A DNA stretch of 64,000 bases, from contig NZ_CP053840.1 of NCBI RefSeq assembly GCF_013201665.1, forward strand, positions 558,001 to 622,000. Reading direction: 5' to 3'. The notes under the pieces are model-generated. The model was not told where the DNA came from and did not search any database. It saw nothing but the letters and a program-made list of their open reading frames with translations. Position numbers and translations under genes: made by a program. How positions within the stretch are numbered: the stretch's first letter is position 1; every line of letters starts with the position of its first letter. Origin of the DNA: Arcobacter venerupis (GTDB lineage Bacteria; Campylobacterota; Campylobacteria; Campylobacterales; Arcobacteraceae). Below, in pieces: positions 18,624 to 28,624 of the stretch.

Positions 18624-18968
18624 ATGGATTGGGGTAAAGTAACCTATATTTTCTTTTCACTAATGTCTTTAACTACAACTGCTGGTTTTTTATATGAACC
18701 TAATGCAATAGCATTATTCATTGCAGCTGGTGTTAATGTAATCTCAACAATATTAAAACTTGGTGTTAAAAATCTACTTGCAGCTGAATTATTAGCTAGT
18801 TCATTAGTCGCAGATTTACATCTTATTCCTTCATTTATGGTACTTACATTTACAAATGATGTTCGATTATCAATCGCTTTAGCTATTGGTGCAATTGTTG
18901 CAAATACTTTCTCTATAGCCTTAGCGTTAATAGAAAGTGCAAAAAGTCAAGATAAGGATGAATTTTAA
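18624..18968 (+). CDS. DUF6394 family membrane protein
   Basis: A 114-residue protein with a strong AAAAGGA site and three hydrophobic helices (about 6-40, 52-78 and 83-104). The overall sequence (start [18 protein letters not shown], middle [20 protein letters not shown]) matches my recollection of DUF6394, a family found mainly in Campylobacterota. The stop overlaps the leuS ATG (TAATG), so it is translationally coupled to leuS. No catalytic motif is visible and the function is not known. Confidence 0.7.
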   Translation: MDWGKVTYIFFSLMSLTTTAGFLYEPNAIALFIAAGVNVISTILKLGVKNLLAAELLASSLVADLHLIPSFMVLTFTNDVRLSIALAIGAIVANTFSIALALIESAKSQDKDEF

Positions 18969-21433
18969 TGGAATATATTTCAAAAGAGATTGAAAAAAAA
19001 TGGCAAAATTTTTGGAGCGAAAATCAATCTTTTGAACCAAGCGATGATAAAACAAAAGAGAAAAAATATATTTTAAGTATGTTCCCATACCCAAGTGGAA
19101 GAATTCATATGGGACATGTAAGAAATTATTGTCTAGGCGATGCTTTTGCTAGACATTTTAGAAAATCTGATTTTAATGTTTTACATCCAATTGGTTGGGA
19201 TAGTTTTGGAATGCCAGCAGAAAATGCAGCAATAAAACATAAACTTCATCCAAAAAAATGGACTTATGAAAATATTGATTATATGAGAGATGAGTTAAAA
19301 GCATTAGGATTATCTTTTTCTGAGACAAGAGAATTTGCAACAAGTGATGAACTTTATACAAAATGGGAACAAGAATTTGTTATAAAAATGTATGAAGCAG
19401 GTATTATTTATAGAAAATCTGCAACAGTAAACTGGTGTCCTCACGATTTAACAGTTTTAGCAAATGAACAGCTAGAAGATGGTTGTTGTTGGAGATGTGG
19501 AACTGAAGTTGTACAAAAAGAGATGCCAGGATATTATGTAGGTATTACAAAATATGCTCAAGAATTACTTGATGATTTAGAATTATTAAAAAATGATTGG
19601 CCAAGTCAAGTTTTAACTATGCAAGAAAATTGGATTGGAAGAAGTGAAGGTTTAGAGTTTAAATTTGAGTTATCAATAGAATCAAAAGCAAAATTAGAAA
19701 GACAATTCTCTAAATATACAGTATTTACAACAAGACCAGATACTATTTATGGAGTATCATATTCAGCTCTTGCACCTGAACATCCAATTGTAAAATATAT
19801 GCTTGATAATAATCTTTTACCAGAGAAAAAAATAAAAGCTATTAAAGAGATGCAAAAAGTTACAGAAAGAGATAGAGCAACTCAAGAAAAAGAGGGTGTG
19901 TCTTTAGAAATTGATGTTATGCATCCATTAACAGGTGCAAAAATTCCTGTTTGGGTAGCAAATTTTGTATTAAGTTCATATGGTGGTGGAGCGGTTATGG
20001 CTGTTCCTGCACATGATCAAAGAGACTTTGAATTTGCTAAAAAATATGATTTACCTATAAAACAAGTAATTGTGGGAAATGATGGAGTAATTGAAAAACA
20101 AGTAGAAGCATTTACAGCTGAGGGTAAATTAATTGATAGTGAAGGATTTACTGGTTTACCAAATACAAAAGCAAAAAAAGCAATTGTTTATCATTTCGAA
20201 CAAAACTCTTTAGGGGTAAAAAAAGTTAATTTTAAACTAAGAGATTGGGGAGTTTCAAGACAAAGATATTGGGGAGCACCAATTCCTTTTGTTCATTGTG
20301 AAGATTGTGGATTAGTTCCTGAAAAAACTGAGAATTTACCAATTGCACTGCCTGAAGATGTTGAAATTACAGGTGAAGGAAATCCATTAGATAATCATCC
20401 AACATGGAAACATTGCTCTTGTCCAAAATGTGGAAAACCAGCAATAAGAGAAACTGATACTTTAGATACTTTTGTTCAATCATCTTGGTATTTTTTAAGA
20501 TATGCAACTAATCCAAAATCTTGGAATGAAGTTGGTATCTCAAAATCTGATAGTGATTATTGGATGGATGTTGACCAATATATTGGTGGAATTGAACATG
20601 CTATTTTACACCTTTTATATGCAAGATTTTTTACAAAAGTATTAAATGATTTAGGTTACACAAATTCAAGAGAACCATTTAAAAAACTACTTACTCAAGG
20701 TATGGTTTTAAAAGATGGTGCAAAAATGTCTAAATCAAAAGGAAATGTAGTTGATCCAGATTTAATAGTTGAAAAATATGGAGCAGATACAGCAAGATTA
20801 TTTATGTTATTTGCAGCACCTCCTACAAAAGAGCTTGAATGGAATGATAGTGCAGTTGATGGCGCATATAGATTTATTAAAAAGTTCTATGAAAGAGCTG
20901 CTAATGTAACAGAAAATGGTTTAGAAACTTTTGCCTCAATAAATCATTCAGCTTTAAATAAAGAAGAAAAAGAAGCTAGAAAAAAAGTATATGATGCCTT
21001 ATTAAAATCAAATGAAGTATTTAATAAAACTTATACTTTTAATACTTTAATAGCCTCTTGCATGGAAGCTTTAAATGCTTTACAAGCTCAGAAGAATGAA
21101 GCAGTTTGGGCTGAGGGATATTATATTTTAACAAATATTTTGGAGCCAATTATTCCTCATGCTTGTTGGGAATTATCACAACTGTTATTTAATCTTGAAA
21201 ATTTTAATAAAAAACTTGAGATAAAAGAAGAAGTTTTTGCTTTTGATTCTATACTTTTAGCAGTTACTGTTAATGGTAAAAAAAGATGTGAAATTGAAGT
21301 TGCAATAGATACTTCAAAAGAAGAAATTTTAGCACTTGCAAAAATAGCAGCTGCTAAATGGCTAGGTGAAAGTGAATTAGTTAAAGAGATTGTTGTTCCA
21401 AATAAACTTGTGAACTTTGTAATAAAAGGATAA
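18968..21433 (+). CDS. leuS: Leucyl-tRNA synthetase
   Basis: An 821-residue class I synthetase that charges tRNA(Leu). The HIGH-type motif is [16 protein letters not shown] at ~37-52. A zinc-like Cys cluster follows at CPHDLTVL and CCWRCGTE. The CP1 editing domain at ~220-410 contains the editing signature [12 protein letters not shown], and the KMSKS motif is at KMSKSKGN near residue 588. The C-terminal anticodon-binding and tail domains complete the expected length. It is coupled to the DUF6394 gene and followed within eight bases by lptE, as in other bacteria where leuS precedes lptE. Confidence 0.97.
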   Translation: MEYISKEIEKKWQNFWSENQSFEPSDDKTKEKKYILSMFPYPSGRIHMGHVRNYCLGDAFARHFRKSDFNVLHPIGWDSFGMPAENAAIKHKLHPKKWTYENIDYMRDELKALGLSFSETREFATSDELYTKWEQEFVIKMYEAGIIYRKSATVNWCPHDLTVLANEQLEDGCCWRCGTEVVQKEMPGYYVGITKYAQELLDDLELLKNDWPSQVLTMQENWIGRSEGLEFKFELSIESKAKLERQFSKYTVFTTRPDTIYGVSYSALAPEHPIVKYMLDNNLLPEKKIKAIKEMQKVTERDRATQEKEGVSLEIDVMHPLTGAKIPVWVANFVLSSYGGGAVMAVPAHDQRDFEFAKKYDLPIKQVIVGNDGVIEKQVEAFTAEGKLIDSEGFTGLPNTKAKKAIVYHFEQNSLGVKKVNFKLRDWGVSRQRYWGAPIPFVHCEDCGLVPEKTENLPIALPEDVEITGEGNPLDNHPTWKHCSCPKCGKPAIRETDTLDTFVQSSWYFLRYATNPKSWNEVGISKSDSDYWMDVDQYIGGIEHAILHLLYARFFTKVLNDLGYTNSREPFKKLLTQGMVLKDGAKMSKSKGNVVDPDLIVEKYGADTARLFMLFAAPPTKELEWNDSAVDGAYRFIKKFYERAANVTENGLETFASINHSALNKEEKEARKKVYDALLKSNEVFNKTYTFNTLIASCMEALNALQAQKNEAVWAEGYYILTNILEPIIPHACWELSQLLFNLENFNKKLEIKEEVFAFDSILLAVTVNGKKRCEIEVAIDTSKEEILALAKIAAAKWLGESELVKEIVVPNKLVNFVIKG

Positions 21434-21440
21434 AACTATT

Positions 21441-21968
21441 ATGAATATTTTAAAAAAAGTACTATTTGTACTTTTTACTTTTGCTATTTCATTTTCATTT
21501 TTTGGATGTGGATATAAACCTTCAAGTTATTATGCAAAAGAAGAGATTACAGGGAATGTTTTTGTAAAAGTTTCAATTGATTTAGAAGATCCACAAAATT
21601 CAGTAATTATAAAAGATTCAATTAACAAAATGTTAATTCAAAAACTAGATGTACAATTAGTTGATAAAGAATCATTGGCTGATACCGTAATGTATGTAAA
21701 AGTTAATTCTGTAAGAATGCAAGCTTTACAATATGATAAATCAGGATATAATAAATTATATAGAGCAATAGTAACATTAGATATTTCTTATTTTAATAAA
21801 AGTGAAAATAAAAGAAAATCATTTAGTGTTGGTGGAGATTACGACTTCTCTATTGATAATGGAACAAGTATAAATGATACTCAAAGATACCAAGCAATTG
21901 TTCAAGCAGCTGATAAAGCTTTAGAAGAAGTATTATCAAAAATTGCAGTTTTATCATTTAAAAAATAG
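21441..21968 (+). CDS. lptE: LPS-assembly lipoprotein LptE
   Basis: A 175-residue outer-membrane lipoprotein that plugs the LptD barrel in lipopolysaccharide insertion. The signal peptide ends in the lipobox FFGC followed by GYKPSSYYAK, typical of LptE; the lipidated Cys is near residue 23. The remainder is an alternating alpha/beta domain. It is sandwiched between leuS and folC with gaps of only a few bases, the location expected for lptE. The family is poorly conserved, so the call rests on the lipobox, GYKP motif, size and position. Confidence 0.85.
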   Translation: MNILKKVLFVLFTFAISFSFFGCGYKPSSYYAKEEITGNVFVKVSIDLEDPQNSVIIKDSINKMLIQKLDVQLVDKESLADTVMYVKVNSVRMQALQYDKSGYNKLYRAIVTLDISYFNKSENKRKSFSVGGDYDFSIDNGTSINDTQRYQAIVQAADKALEEVLSKIAVLSFKK

Positions 21969-23141
21969 ATGTTAGTAGATTTAAAAAAAGCAAACTTAGA
22001 AGAGTTTTTGAAATATAAAACTCTTTATTATGACAAGATAGATTTTAGCTTTGTAAAATCTTCTTGGGAAAAACTATCAAAAAAAATAAAACTTCCTTTT
22101 GTAATTCATATTGTTGGAACCAATGGAAAAGGAAGCACGGGAAGATTTTTAGCTCATTATTTATCTAAAAAAGAGTTCAAAGTATTACACTATAGTTCTC
22201 CTCATATTATGAAATTTAATGAAAGAATTTGGATCAATGGTTTTGATGTTAGTGATGAAGCATTAGAAACAGCCCACCAATTTTTACAAGATTTATTTGA
22301 ACTTGAACTTCTTGAAAAATTAACATATTTTGAGTATACAACTCTTTTAGCTTTTTATTTATCAAAAGATTTTGATTATTTAGTTTTAGAAGCTGGACTT
22401 GGTGGAGAGTTTGATGCTACAAATGTAGTTGAAAATAATCTTTCATTAATCACAACTATTGGGCTTGACCACATGAGTTTTTTAGGAAACACTGTTGAAG
22501 AGATAGCATCTACCAAAATGCGTTCAGTTGATAATAAAATGCTTATTGGTTATCAAGTTTTTCCTGAAGTTGTTCAAACTGCTTTTAAAGTAAAAGAACA
22601 AATTTTAAAAGAGAGAAATAGAAGTATAGAGATTATTGAAGTAAAAGATTTTGAAAAGTATGTAATAAATAATAAGTTTGCTTCATATTTAAAAAGAAAT
22701 TTACACCTAGTAATTGCTTGTTTAAATGAGTTGAAAATTCCAATAAATTTAGAACTTTTTGATGATGTCCCACTTTTTGGAAGATGTCAAAAAATAGCTT
22801 CAAATATAACTATTGATGTGGGACACAATCCATTAGCAGCAACAGTTATTGCAAAAGAGTTTGAAAATAAGAAAATCACTTTAATCTATAACTCTTACGC
22901 TGATAAGGATTACACTGAGGTTTTAAAAATATTAAAACCAATTATAAAAGAACTCGTAATAATTGAACTTGATGATAAAAGAGTTGTGCAAAAAGAAGAG
23001 TTATTAAAAGTTATTAAACAATTAAATATAACAAATATAGAGACAATAAAAATAGAAGAAAATGAAGAGTATTTAGTTTTTGGTTCATTTTTAGTTGTTG
23101 AAAAATTCTTATCTTTGATTGGCTTTAATGAAAACTCTTGA
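21969..23141 (+). CDS. folC: Bifunctional folylpolyglutamate synthase / dihydrofolate synthase
   Basis: A 390-residue Mur-ligase-type ATP-dependent enzyme that adds glutamate to dihydropteroate and folates. The P-loop is HIVGTNGKGSTGRF near residue 47. The family segments SSPHIMKFNERIWING, LEAGLGGEFDATNV and TTIGLDHMSFLGNTVEEIA are all visible. The C-terminal domain includes IDVGHNPLAATV. It begins right after the lptE stop, and its end overlaps the helicase gene by 14 bases. It is slightly shorter than the E. coli protein but complete. Confidence 0.94.
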   Translation: MLVDLKKANLEEFLKYKTLYYDKIDFSFVKSSWEKLSKKIKLPFVIHIVGTNGKGSTGRFLAHYLSKKEFKVLHYSSPHIMKFNERIWINGFDVSDEALETAHQFLQDLFELELLEKLTYFEYTTLLAFYLSKDFDYLVLEAGLGGEFDATNVVENNLSLITTIGLDHMSFLGNTVEEIASTKMRSVDNKMLIGYQVFPEVVQTAFKVKEQILKERNRSIEIIEVKDFEKYVINNKFASYLKRNLHLVIACLNELKIPINLELFDDVPLFGRCQKIASNITIDVGHNPLAATVIAKEFENKKITLIYNSYADKDYTEVLKILKPIIKELVIIELDDKRVVQKEELLKVIKQLNITNIETIKIEENEEYLVFGSFLVVEKFLSLIGFNENS

Positions 23142-25251
23142 AAAGCAACTTGAAAATCTTTATATTCAAAAGAATAAAATAGATGAAGAGATAGAGCTTT
23201 TAAAAGAAAAAATAAAACTTGAAAAAGAAAAGGTTCTTCTAAAAAAAGATTTCACTAAAAATGAAAAAATAGAACTTTTTAAATCTTTATTTATAGCTCG
23301 ATTTGATATTTATGCGAAAAAGTGGGTGAGTCGTGATGGAAGTAAACAAGGTTTTTACCCTGTAACTGCTACTTTTCAAGGTGAAGATTATTTGCCTTTG
23401 ACAAATTATCAAATTGAAGAGCATTTAAGAGGAAATCTATTTTTAGCTACATATTGTATTGATTCTAAAAATATCTCTAAATTTATAGTTTTTGAAATAC
23501 TTGATGAGGATAAATACAAACTTCAAATCACACTAAACTCTTTAAATATAAGAGCTTATTATGAACTAAACTCTTACAATGCAGTTTTTGCTTGGATATT
23601 TTTAGAAGAGGAATTACCATCAAAAATAGTTTTTAATTTCGCACAATTTATACTAAAAAAAGCAAATATAAGTGCAAAAATCTATCCAAATAAAGAGTTT
23701 GCAACAAAAGAGAGTTTAGGAAATAGCCTTGAACTTCCACTTCATTTAAAACTAAGAGATAAAAATAAAACAGTTTTTATTGATGTAAATACTAATAAAA
23801 TTTATGAAGACCAATGGATGGTTTTAAATTCAGTTCAAAAGGTTTCAAAACAGATAGTTTATAGTTTTAATGAAAATTCTGACTCTGTAAATTACGAAAA
23901 AGATTTTGAGAAAATTAGTTTCCCTATGGAAAAGCTAGAGATAGTTTTATCTGATTTTATTTATATTCCAACACTTAATTTATCAAAATCATTTTTAAAT
24001 AAATTAAAATCATTTGCAACCTTTGAAAATCCTCAAATTAAAATTCTTTTGAATTTGAGAAAACCTTTGTATAACACTCCTAAATATATAAAATCATTTG
24101 ATGAAGATGATAAATATTTGATGCTTCCTCGAGGTTTAAAAGAGAAAGTTGTAGATTTTTTTAATGTTAATGCTCTTAAATTCTCTTTTATTGATAAAAG
24201 AAATTTTAAAGAGACTGAAACTAAAAAAGTTATATTTACTTTACGACCAGAACAAAGCGATGCAATAAAAGAGATTAAAAAAACAGATTTTTCAATTTGT
24301 GTTGCGCCTCCTGGTTTTGGAAAAACTTTGCTTGGGGCTAAGATTTTTGAGCAAAGAGCATGTTCAACTATGATTGTTGTAAATAAAAATATGCTTTTAA
24401 ATCAATGGATAGAAAGATTCGTTGATTATTTTGGATATGAAAAAAAAGATATTGGATATTTAGGAAAAGGTCACAATAAATTAAATGGAATAATTGATGT
24501 GGCAACTATGCAAAGTCTAAAAAATGACCCAGAAATAATAAATAATTATTCTTTTGTAATTGTTGATGAATGCCATCACATTCCAGCAATTACCTTTGAG
24601 CAAATTATTAAAAATTTCAAAGGTAAATATATCTTAGGTTTAAGTGCAACACCAAATAGAAAAGATGATTTACAGCCTATTTTATATCAGCAATTAGGTG
24701 AAATCTCTTATGAATATAAGAAAAAAAGAACCCATACTAATAAACTTCAAATTATTAGAACTGATTTTGAAAGTACAGCTGATAATTACTCTACCATCAT
24801 AAATGAACTATGTGTTGATGAAAATAGAAATAATTTAATAATTGAGGCTATAAAAAACAATATTCAAAGAAAAATTTTAGTTTTAACCGATAGAATAGAA
24901 CATATAAATATCTTGGAAAATCTTTTACAAAAAGATAATTTAGATTATGTTTGCGTTCATGGAAGTCTAAATAAAAAAGAGCAAGTTGAAAATATGGCTT
25001 TGGTAAATACAAAGTCATTAATAATTGCAACTACTTCGTATTTTGGTGAAGGAATAGATTTCCCACACTTAAATACGATTATGTTTGTAACTCCAATCTC
25101 ATATTATGGAAGACTTGTTCAATATCTTGGACGAATAGGGCGAGGAAATCAAGAGTGTTTAGCTATTGATTTTTTAGATTCAAAAAATGCTATGTTAAAC
25201 TCAGCCTATAAAAAAAGACTAGAGGGATACAAACAAATGCATTATAAATAA
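23128..25251 (+). CDS. SF2 helicase with degenerate TOTE-type primase (AEP) domain
   Basis: A 707-residue protein. Residues 1-42 are a charged coiled coil. Residues ~45-245 follow the archaeo-eukaryotic primase domain of TOTE conflict systems (FKSLFIARFDIYAKKW, then LPLTNYQIEEHLRG). However, the expected catalytic DFD is VFE (near 121-123), and the expected His of the GxHxWxFF segment is Phe (AVFAWIFLEE near 152-161), so primase activity is probably lost. The C-terminal ~335 residues are an intact SF2 helicase: APPGFGKT near 393-400, VDECHHIPAITFE near 479-491, GLSATPNRKDD, and YLGRIGRG near the end. No nuclease domain follows. I chose the ATG at 23128 over a TTG three codons upstream. A DNA or RNA remodelling role is inferred. 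Confidence 0.75.
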   Translation: MKTLEKQLENLYIQKNKIDEEIELLKEKIKLEKEKVLLKKDFTKNEKIELFKSLFIARFDIYAKKWVSRDGSKQGFYPVTATFQGEDYLPLTNYQIEEHLRGNLFLATYCIDSKNISKFIVFEILDEDKYKLQITLNSLNIRAYYELNSYNAVFAWIFLEEELPSKIVFNFAQFILKKANISAKIYPNKEFATKESLGNSLELPLHLKLRDKNKTVFIDVNTNKIYEDQWMVLNSVQKVSKQIVYSFNENSDSVNYEKDFEKISFPMEKLEIVLSDFIYIPTLNLSKSFLNKLKSFATFENPQIKILLNLRKPLYNTPKYIKSFDEDDKYLMLPRGLKEKVVDFFNVNALKFSFIDKRNFKETETKKVIFTLRPEQSDAIKEIKKTDFSICVAPPGFGKTLLGAKIFEQRACSTMIVVNKNMLLNQWIERFVDYFGYEKKDIGYLGKGHNKLNGIIDVATMQSLKNDPEIINNYSFVIVDECHHIPAITFEQIIKNFKGKYILGLSATPNRKDDLQPILYQQLGEISYEYKKKRTHTNKLQIIRTDFESTADNYSTIINELCVDENRNNLIIEAIKNNIQRKILVLTDRIEHINILENLLQKDNLDYVCVHGSLNKKEQVENMALVNTKSLIIATTSYFGEGIDFPHLNTIMFVTPISYYGRLVQYLGRIGRGNQECLAIDFLDSKNAMLNSAYKKRLEGYKQMHYK

Positions 25252-25267
25252 ATTTTAAAGGAGTTAA

Positions 25268-26881
25268 ATGTTAGGAATTATAGTCGCTACAACACTTATT
25301 ACGTTAATTTTAAATCTAATTCTAAAAAAAGTACACCTACCAACAATTATAGGTTACATTCTAACTGGTACAATAATAGCTTATACTTTTAATTTGCATT
25401 CAGCTGTAGATAATCATGAATTAAAAGAAATTGCTGAGTTTGGGGTAGTTTTTTTAATGTTTACAATAGGTTTAGAATTCTCTTTAAACCATTTAAAAAA
25501 AATGAGAAAAGAAGTATTTTTTACAGGAACTTTACAAATTGTAATAACTACAATTTTTGTATATTTAATTGCACACTTTATAATAGGGTTTAATACTCAA
25601 ACTGCTTTAATAATTGGGACAGTTTTATCTTTATCTTCAACAGCAATTGTTTTAAAAACTTTTAATGAAACAAAAGAGATAACAAAACCATATGGAAGAA
25701 GAGTTTTAGGAATTTTAATTATGCAAGATATTGCAGTAATTCCAATACTTTTAATGATTTCATTTTTTTCAATGACGGGTGATGGAAGTTTAGTATTAAC
25801 TATTGGTAAAACTATTTTAGCTGCTGTTGTGTTATTAGCTGTTTTATATTTTAGTGGAAGATATTTATTAGAGCCTTTTTTAAGATATGTATCAGCTACA
25901 AAATCAGATGAATTATTTGTGGCCTCAGTTTTACTTTTGGCTATGGGTTCTGCATATTTAGCTTATTATTTTGGATTTTCATATTCGCTTGGCGCATTTA
26001 TTGCAGGTATGATGATTTCAGAAACAAAATTTAAGCATCAAGTTGAAGCTGACCTTATCCCTTTTAGAAATATTCTTTTAGGTGTGTTTTTCATAACTGT
26101 TGGAATGCAAATTAATTTCAAAATCATTTATGAGTATGCTTGGATTATTGCTATTTTATTACCTTTAGTTATGGGATTGAAATTTATAGTAATTTACTCT
26201 TTAGTAAGATATGAAGATAACAAAAGAGTTGCATTTAAAACTGCACTTTCTTTGATTCAAATAGGTGAGTTTTCACTTGCTATTTTAGAACTTGCAAGAA
26301 GTCAAAATTTGATTGATATAACATATTCTCAAATATTAATAGTTACAATTGTAATATCAATGATTTTAACACCAATAGTTCTGAAAAATCTTTCAAAAGC
26401 AGCAGCAAAATTAATTCCAGAAGATGTAATGATGATTACAAATACTTACAATGTTTCAGAAGATACAGAAAACCATGTAGTTGTTTTAGGATATGGAAGA
26501 TTTGGTCAAGCAATTGTTAGAGAATTAAAAACTTTTGGACAAAATTATGTTATTTTGGAACATAATATTAAATTCTACCAAATAGGAAAAGATAAAGGAG
26601 AGCCAATTGTTTTTGGAAATGCTGCCCAAAGACATATTTTAAGTTCCCTAAATATTAAAAAAGCATCAGCAGTAATTGTGGCTGTTAATAACCCTGAAAT
26701 ATTACATATTATTTGCCAAGCAGTTAATGATTTAACTCATAATAGTAAAACAATTGTAACAGTAACTACAGATGATGAGAAGAATGCTCTTGAAGGTTTA
26801 CATTTAAAACATGTTATTGTGGAAACTCAGCAAATTGCTAGAGCAGTTGTTGATGAAGTTATGTATTGTAGATTAACTTGA
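25268..26881 (+). CDS. KefB-type monovalent cation:proton antiporter with RCK/TrkA-N domain
   Basis: A 537-residue CPA2-family transporter. About twelve hydrophobic helices occupy residues 1-385, including the family segments GYILTGTIIAY, EFGVVFLMFTIGLEFS, SLSSTAIVLKTF and YSLGAFIAGMMISET. After a short linker, a cytosolic TrkA-N domain begins at HVVVLGYGRFGQAIVREL (~400), the Rossmann nucleotide-binding glycines of the family. K+/H+ exchange for pH or potassium balance is the usual role. The AAGGAG site is strong, and the gene ends at a bidirectional terminator. Confidence 0.88.
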   Translation: MLGIIVATTLITLILNLILKKVHLPTIIGYILTGTIIAYTFNLHSAVDNHELKEIAEFGVVFLMFTIGLEFSLNHLKKMRKEVFFTGTLQIVITTIFVYLIAHFIIGFNTQTALIIGTVLSLSSTAIVLKTFNETKEITKPYGRRVLGILIMQDIAVIPILLMISFFSMTGDGSLVLTIGKTILAAVVLLAVLYFSGRYLLEPFLRYVSATKSDELFVASVLLLAMGSAYLAYYFGFSYSLGAFIAGMMISETKFKHQVEADLIPFRNILLGVFFITVGMQINFKIIYEYAWIIAILLPLVMGLKFIVIYSLVRYEDNKRVAFKTALSLIQIGEFSLAILELARSQNLIDITYSQILIVTIVISMILTPIVLKNLSKAAAKLIPEDVMMITNTYNVSEDTENHVVVLGYGRFGQAIVRELKTFGQNYVILEHNIKFYQIGKDKGEPIVFGNAAQRHILSSLNIKKASAVIVAVNNPEILHIICQAVNDLTHNSKTIVTVTTDDEKNALEGLHLKHVIVETQQIARAVVDEVMYCRLT

Positions 26882-26884
26882 TTT

Positions 26885-26914
26885 AAAAGTAGTAGAAAAT
26901 TCTACTACTTTTTT
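26885..26914. terminator. Bidirectional terminator between antiporter and exbD genes
   Basis: AAAAGTAGTAGAA, AA, TTCTACTACTTTT pair perfectly over 13 bases and are followed by T on the plus strand; A residues upstream supply a U-tract for the minus strand. It overlaps the last codons of exbD. Confidence 0.8.
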
Positions 26915-27291
26915 TGTTCAGTAACTAAAGATATATTAAATAATTCGTGTTTTTGAAGTACTTCTAAAACTTCAATTATTTTTTCATATTTAACTTCTTT
27001 ATCAATTCTAAAAATAATATTTCTTTTTTTATCTTCTATTTTTTCTATTTCATTTTCAAAAACTTCAATTGTTGCTTCTTTACCTGAAATAGCTAATTTA
27101 TCATGATTCAGCTCTATTATTATCTCTTTATCTTTTACTTCAATCTCTTTAGCAGTTGAAGTTGGAAGGTTAAGAACAAGGGCTAATTCATCTTTTTTAA
27201 ATACTGATGAAACTATAAAAAATATTAAAAGAATAAAAACAACATCTATAAGCGGCGTAATATCTGGAGTTAGAATTTCTCTTTTTTTCAT
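26905..27291 (-). CDS. exbD: Biopolymer transport protein ExbD
   Basis: A 128-residue inner-membrane protein. The single N-terminal helix ITPLIDVVFILLIFFIVSSVF contains the conserved Asp that carries protons, followed by a periplasmic domain. It forms the TonB motor with ExbB. Its start overlaps the exbB stop by four bases. It is the third gene of the tonB-exbB-exbD operon and ends at a shared terminator. ExbD rather than TolR is chosen because tonB heads the operon and TonB-dependent receptors are nearby. Confidence 0.92.
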   Translation of the reverse strand: MKKREILTPDITPLIDVVFILLIFFIVSSVFKKDELALVLNLPTSTAKEIEVKDKEIIIELNHDKLAISGKEATIEVFENEIEKIEDKKRNIIFRIDKEVKYEKIIEVLEVLQKHELFNISLVTEQKK

Positions 27292-27797
27292 ATTTTTTTA
27301 AGAACCTCTTTTTGAATTTTTAGTTCAATATCATCTAAAATTCCTACAATATAGTTATATCCAATATAATGTGGAATTGCTACTATTAAACCAGCAATTG
27401 TAGTGATTAAAGCAACAGAAATTCCACTTGAAAATATTGATGGATCTCCTAAACCACTTTTTGAAATAGAATCAAATGAATCTAAAACACCAATAACCGT
27501 ACCTAAAAGTCCAAGAAGTGGTGCAATTGAGGCAATAATTTTTACAGTATTTAAACCGAATTCAAGTTTTTTGATTTTTCTATTTATATAGTTGTCAATA
27601 GAATCTTTTTTAAATTCTTCACTGTTTGTTTTTGCAAAATGTATAATTTCACTTATTAACAGTTCTCTTTTATTTCCTGCTAAAGCAATAACAACTAATT
27701 TCCAAAACATTATTGTAAAACCTATAATATTTAAAAAAATCAGAATATAAACAATTATTCCACCTCTATCAATATAATTGATTAAGTCAACACCCAT
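27288..27797 (-). CDS. exbB: Biopolymer transport protein ExbB
   Basis: A 169-residue MotA/TolQ/ExbB-family proton channel subunit. Three hydrophobic segments are visible, the first near residues 13-37. The signature APLLGLLGTVIGVLDSFDSI lies near 91-110 and the third helix in ISVALITTIAGLIVAIPHY. It energises TonB with ExbD. It is shorter than E. coli ExbB (244), as is common in Campylobacterota. It lies three bases after tonB and overlaps exbD. Confidence 0.92.
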   Translation of the reverse strand: MGVDLINYIDRGGIIVYILIFLNIIGFTIMFWKLVVIALAGNKRELLISEIIHFAKTNSEEFKKDSIDNYINRKIKKLEFGLNTVKIIASIAPLLGLLGTVIGVLDSFDSISKSGLGDPSIFSSGISVALITTIAGLIVAIPHYIGYNYIVGILDDIELKIQKEVLKKI

Positions 27798-27800
27798 TCA

Positions 27801-28499
27801 TTAGCTCCTTGTAATTTGATAAACAATTGGCACAGTTATTTCCCAACTATTTTTATTTAATTTTTCTGGGATTGGTTCAAAACTATTTATTTTAGTTAAG
27901 ATTTCAATCGCAGCTTCATCAAGTCTTTCAAAGCTTGATTTTTTAACAACTTTTATATCTTGTATATGTCCATCTTTTGAAATAACAAAACAAACATTAA
28001 CTTTTCCCATTTGATTTAATCTTTTTGCAGATTTTGGATAAATTTTATTTTTTTCAATTATCATTCTGATTTTTGCTAAATACTCATTTTCCAATGCATC
28101 TTTTAAAGATGGATCAATATCTTTCTCTACACTTTTAATATCAGATGTATTCATCTGTGGAACAGCATTATTGATTTCCTGTTTAACTTCTTTTATCTCC
28201 TCTATTTTTTTTTCAACCTTTTTCTCTTTTTTTGGAAAGTCTTTCTTCTTCACTTCTTTGATTTTGTTTGTACTTTCAGTTTTTGGTAAAGGTTTAATTT
28301 CAACAGGTTTTTCTACAATAGGCTCAACTACAGGTTCAGGTTTTTTTATTACTACATTTTGTAAATTTATTTTAGTTATTTGAGGTAGAGGTTTTGCTTG
28401 TTGCTCAACTTCTTCTTCAACTTTTAAATTTGCAAATAATAATAAATGTGCCGATATTGTTAGTGTTAATATAACTAATAAACTTTTTTTGTTTTCCAT
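27801..28499 (-). CDS. tonB: Energy transducer TonB
   Basis: A 232-residue protein with an N-terminal signal-anchor helix (LLVILTLTISAHLLLFANL), then a Pro/Lys/Glu-rich periplasmic spacer (residues ~40-110, with KPEPVVEPIVEKPVEIKP). The C-terminal TonB domain includes GKVNVCFVISKDGHIQDIKV and SSFERLDEAAIEIL. It carries energy to outer-membrane receptors such as those at 41914, 60254 and 62381. It is the first gene of tonB-exbB-exbD. A perfect Fur box lies 24 bases upstream of the start codon. Confidence 0.92.
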   Translation of the reverse strand: MENKKSLLVILTLTISAHLLLFANLKVEEEVEQQAKPLPQITKINLQNVVIKKPEPVVEPIVEKPVEIKPLPKTESTNKIKEVKKKDFPKKEKKVEKKIEEIKEVKQEINNAVPQMNTSDIKSVEKDIDPSLKDALENEYLAKIRMIIEKNKIYPKSAKRLNQMGKVNVCFVISKDGHIQDIKVVKKSSFERLDEAAIEILTKINSFEPIPEKLNKNSWEITVPIVYQITRS

Positions 28500-28522
28500 A
28501 AGTAGAATTTTAATACAATATT

Positions 28523-28535
28523 GATAATAATTATC
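28523..28535. promoter_or_regulatory. Fur box (perfect palindrome) between tonB and the TolC-family gene
   Basis: GATAATAATTATC is a perfect 6-1-6 inverted repeat equal to the classical Fur core. It lies 24 bases upstream of tonB and about 90 bases upstream of the divergent export operon, so it could repress both when iron is plentiful. Confidence 0.85.
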
Positions 28536-28624
28536 TTAATTGAAATTAAAAGTTAATGTTTTGTTAAATTTCCATTAAAATAGTTGATATAGAATTTCAC
28601 TAATTAAAAGAAGAAGGAAATAAG

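Noticed and set aside
23128-25251. An active TOTE conflict or transposon-borne system
   Set aside because: No endonuclease domain, no transposase neighbours, degenerate primase motifs and housekeeping neighbours argue against an active conflict element.
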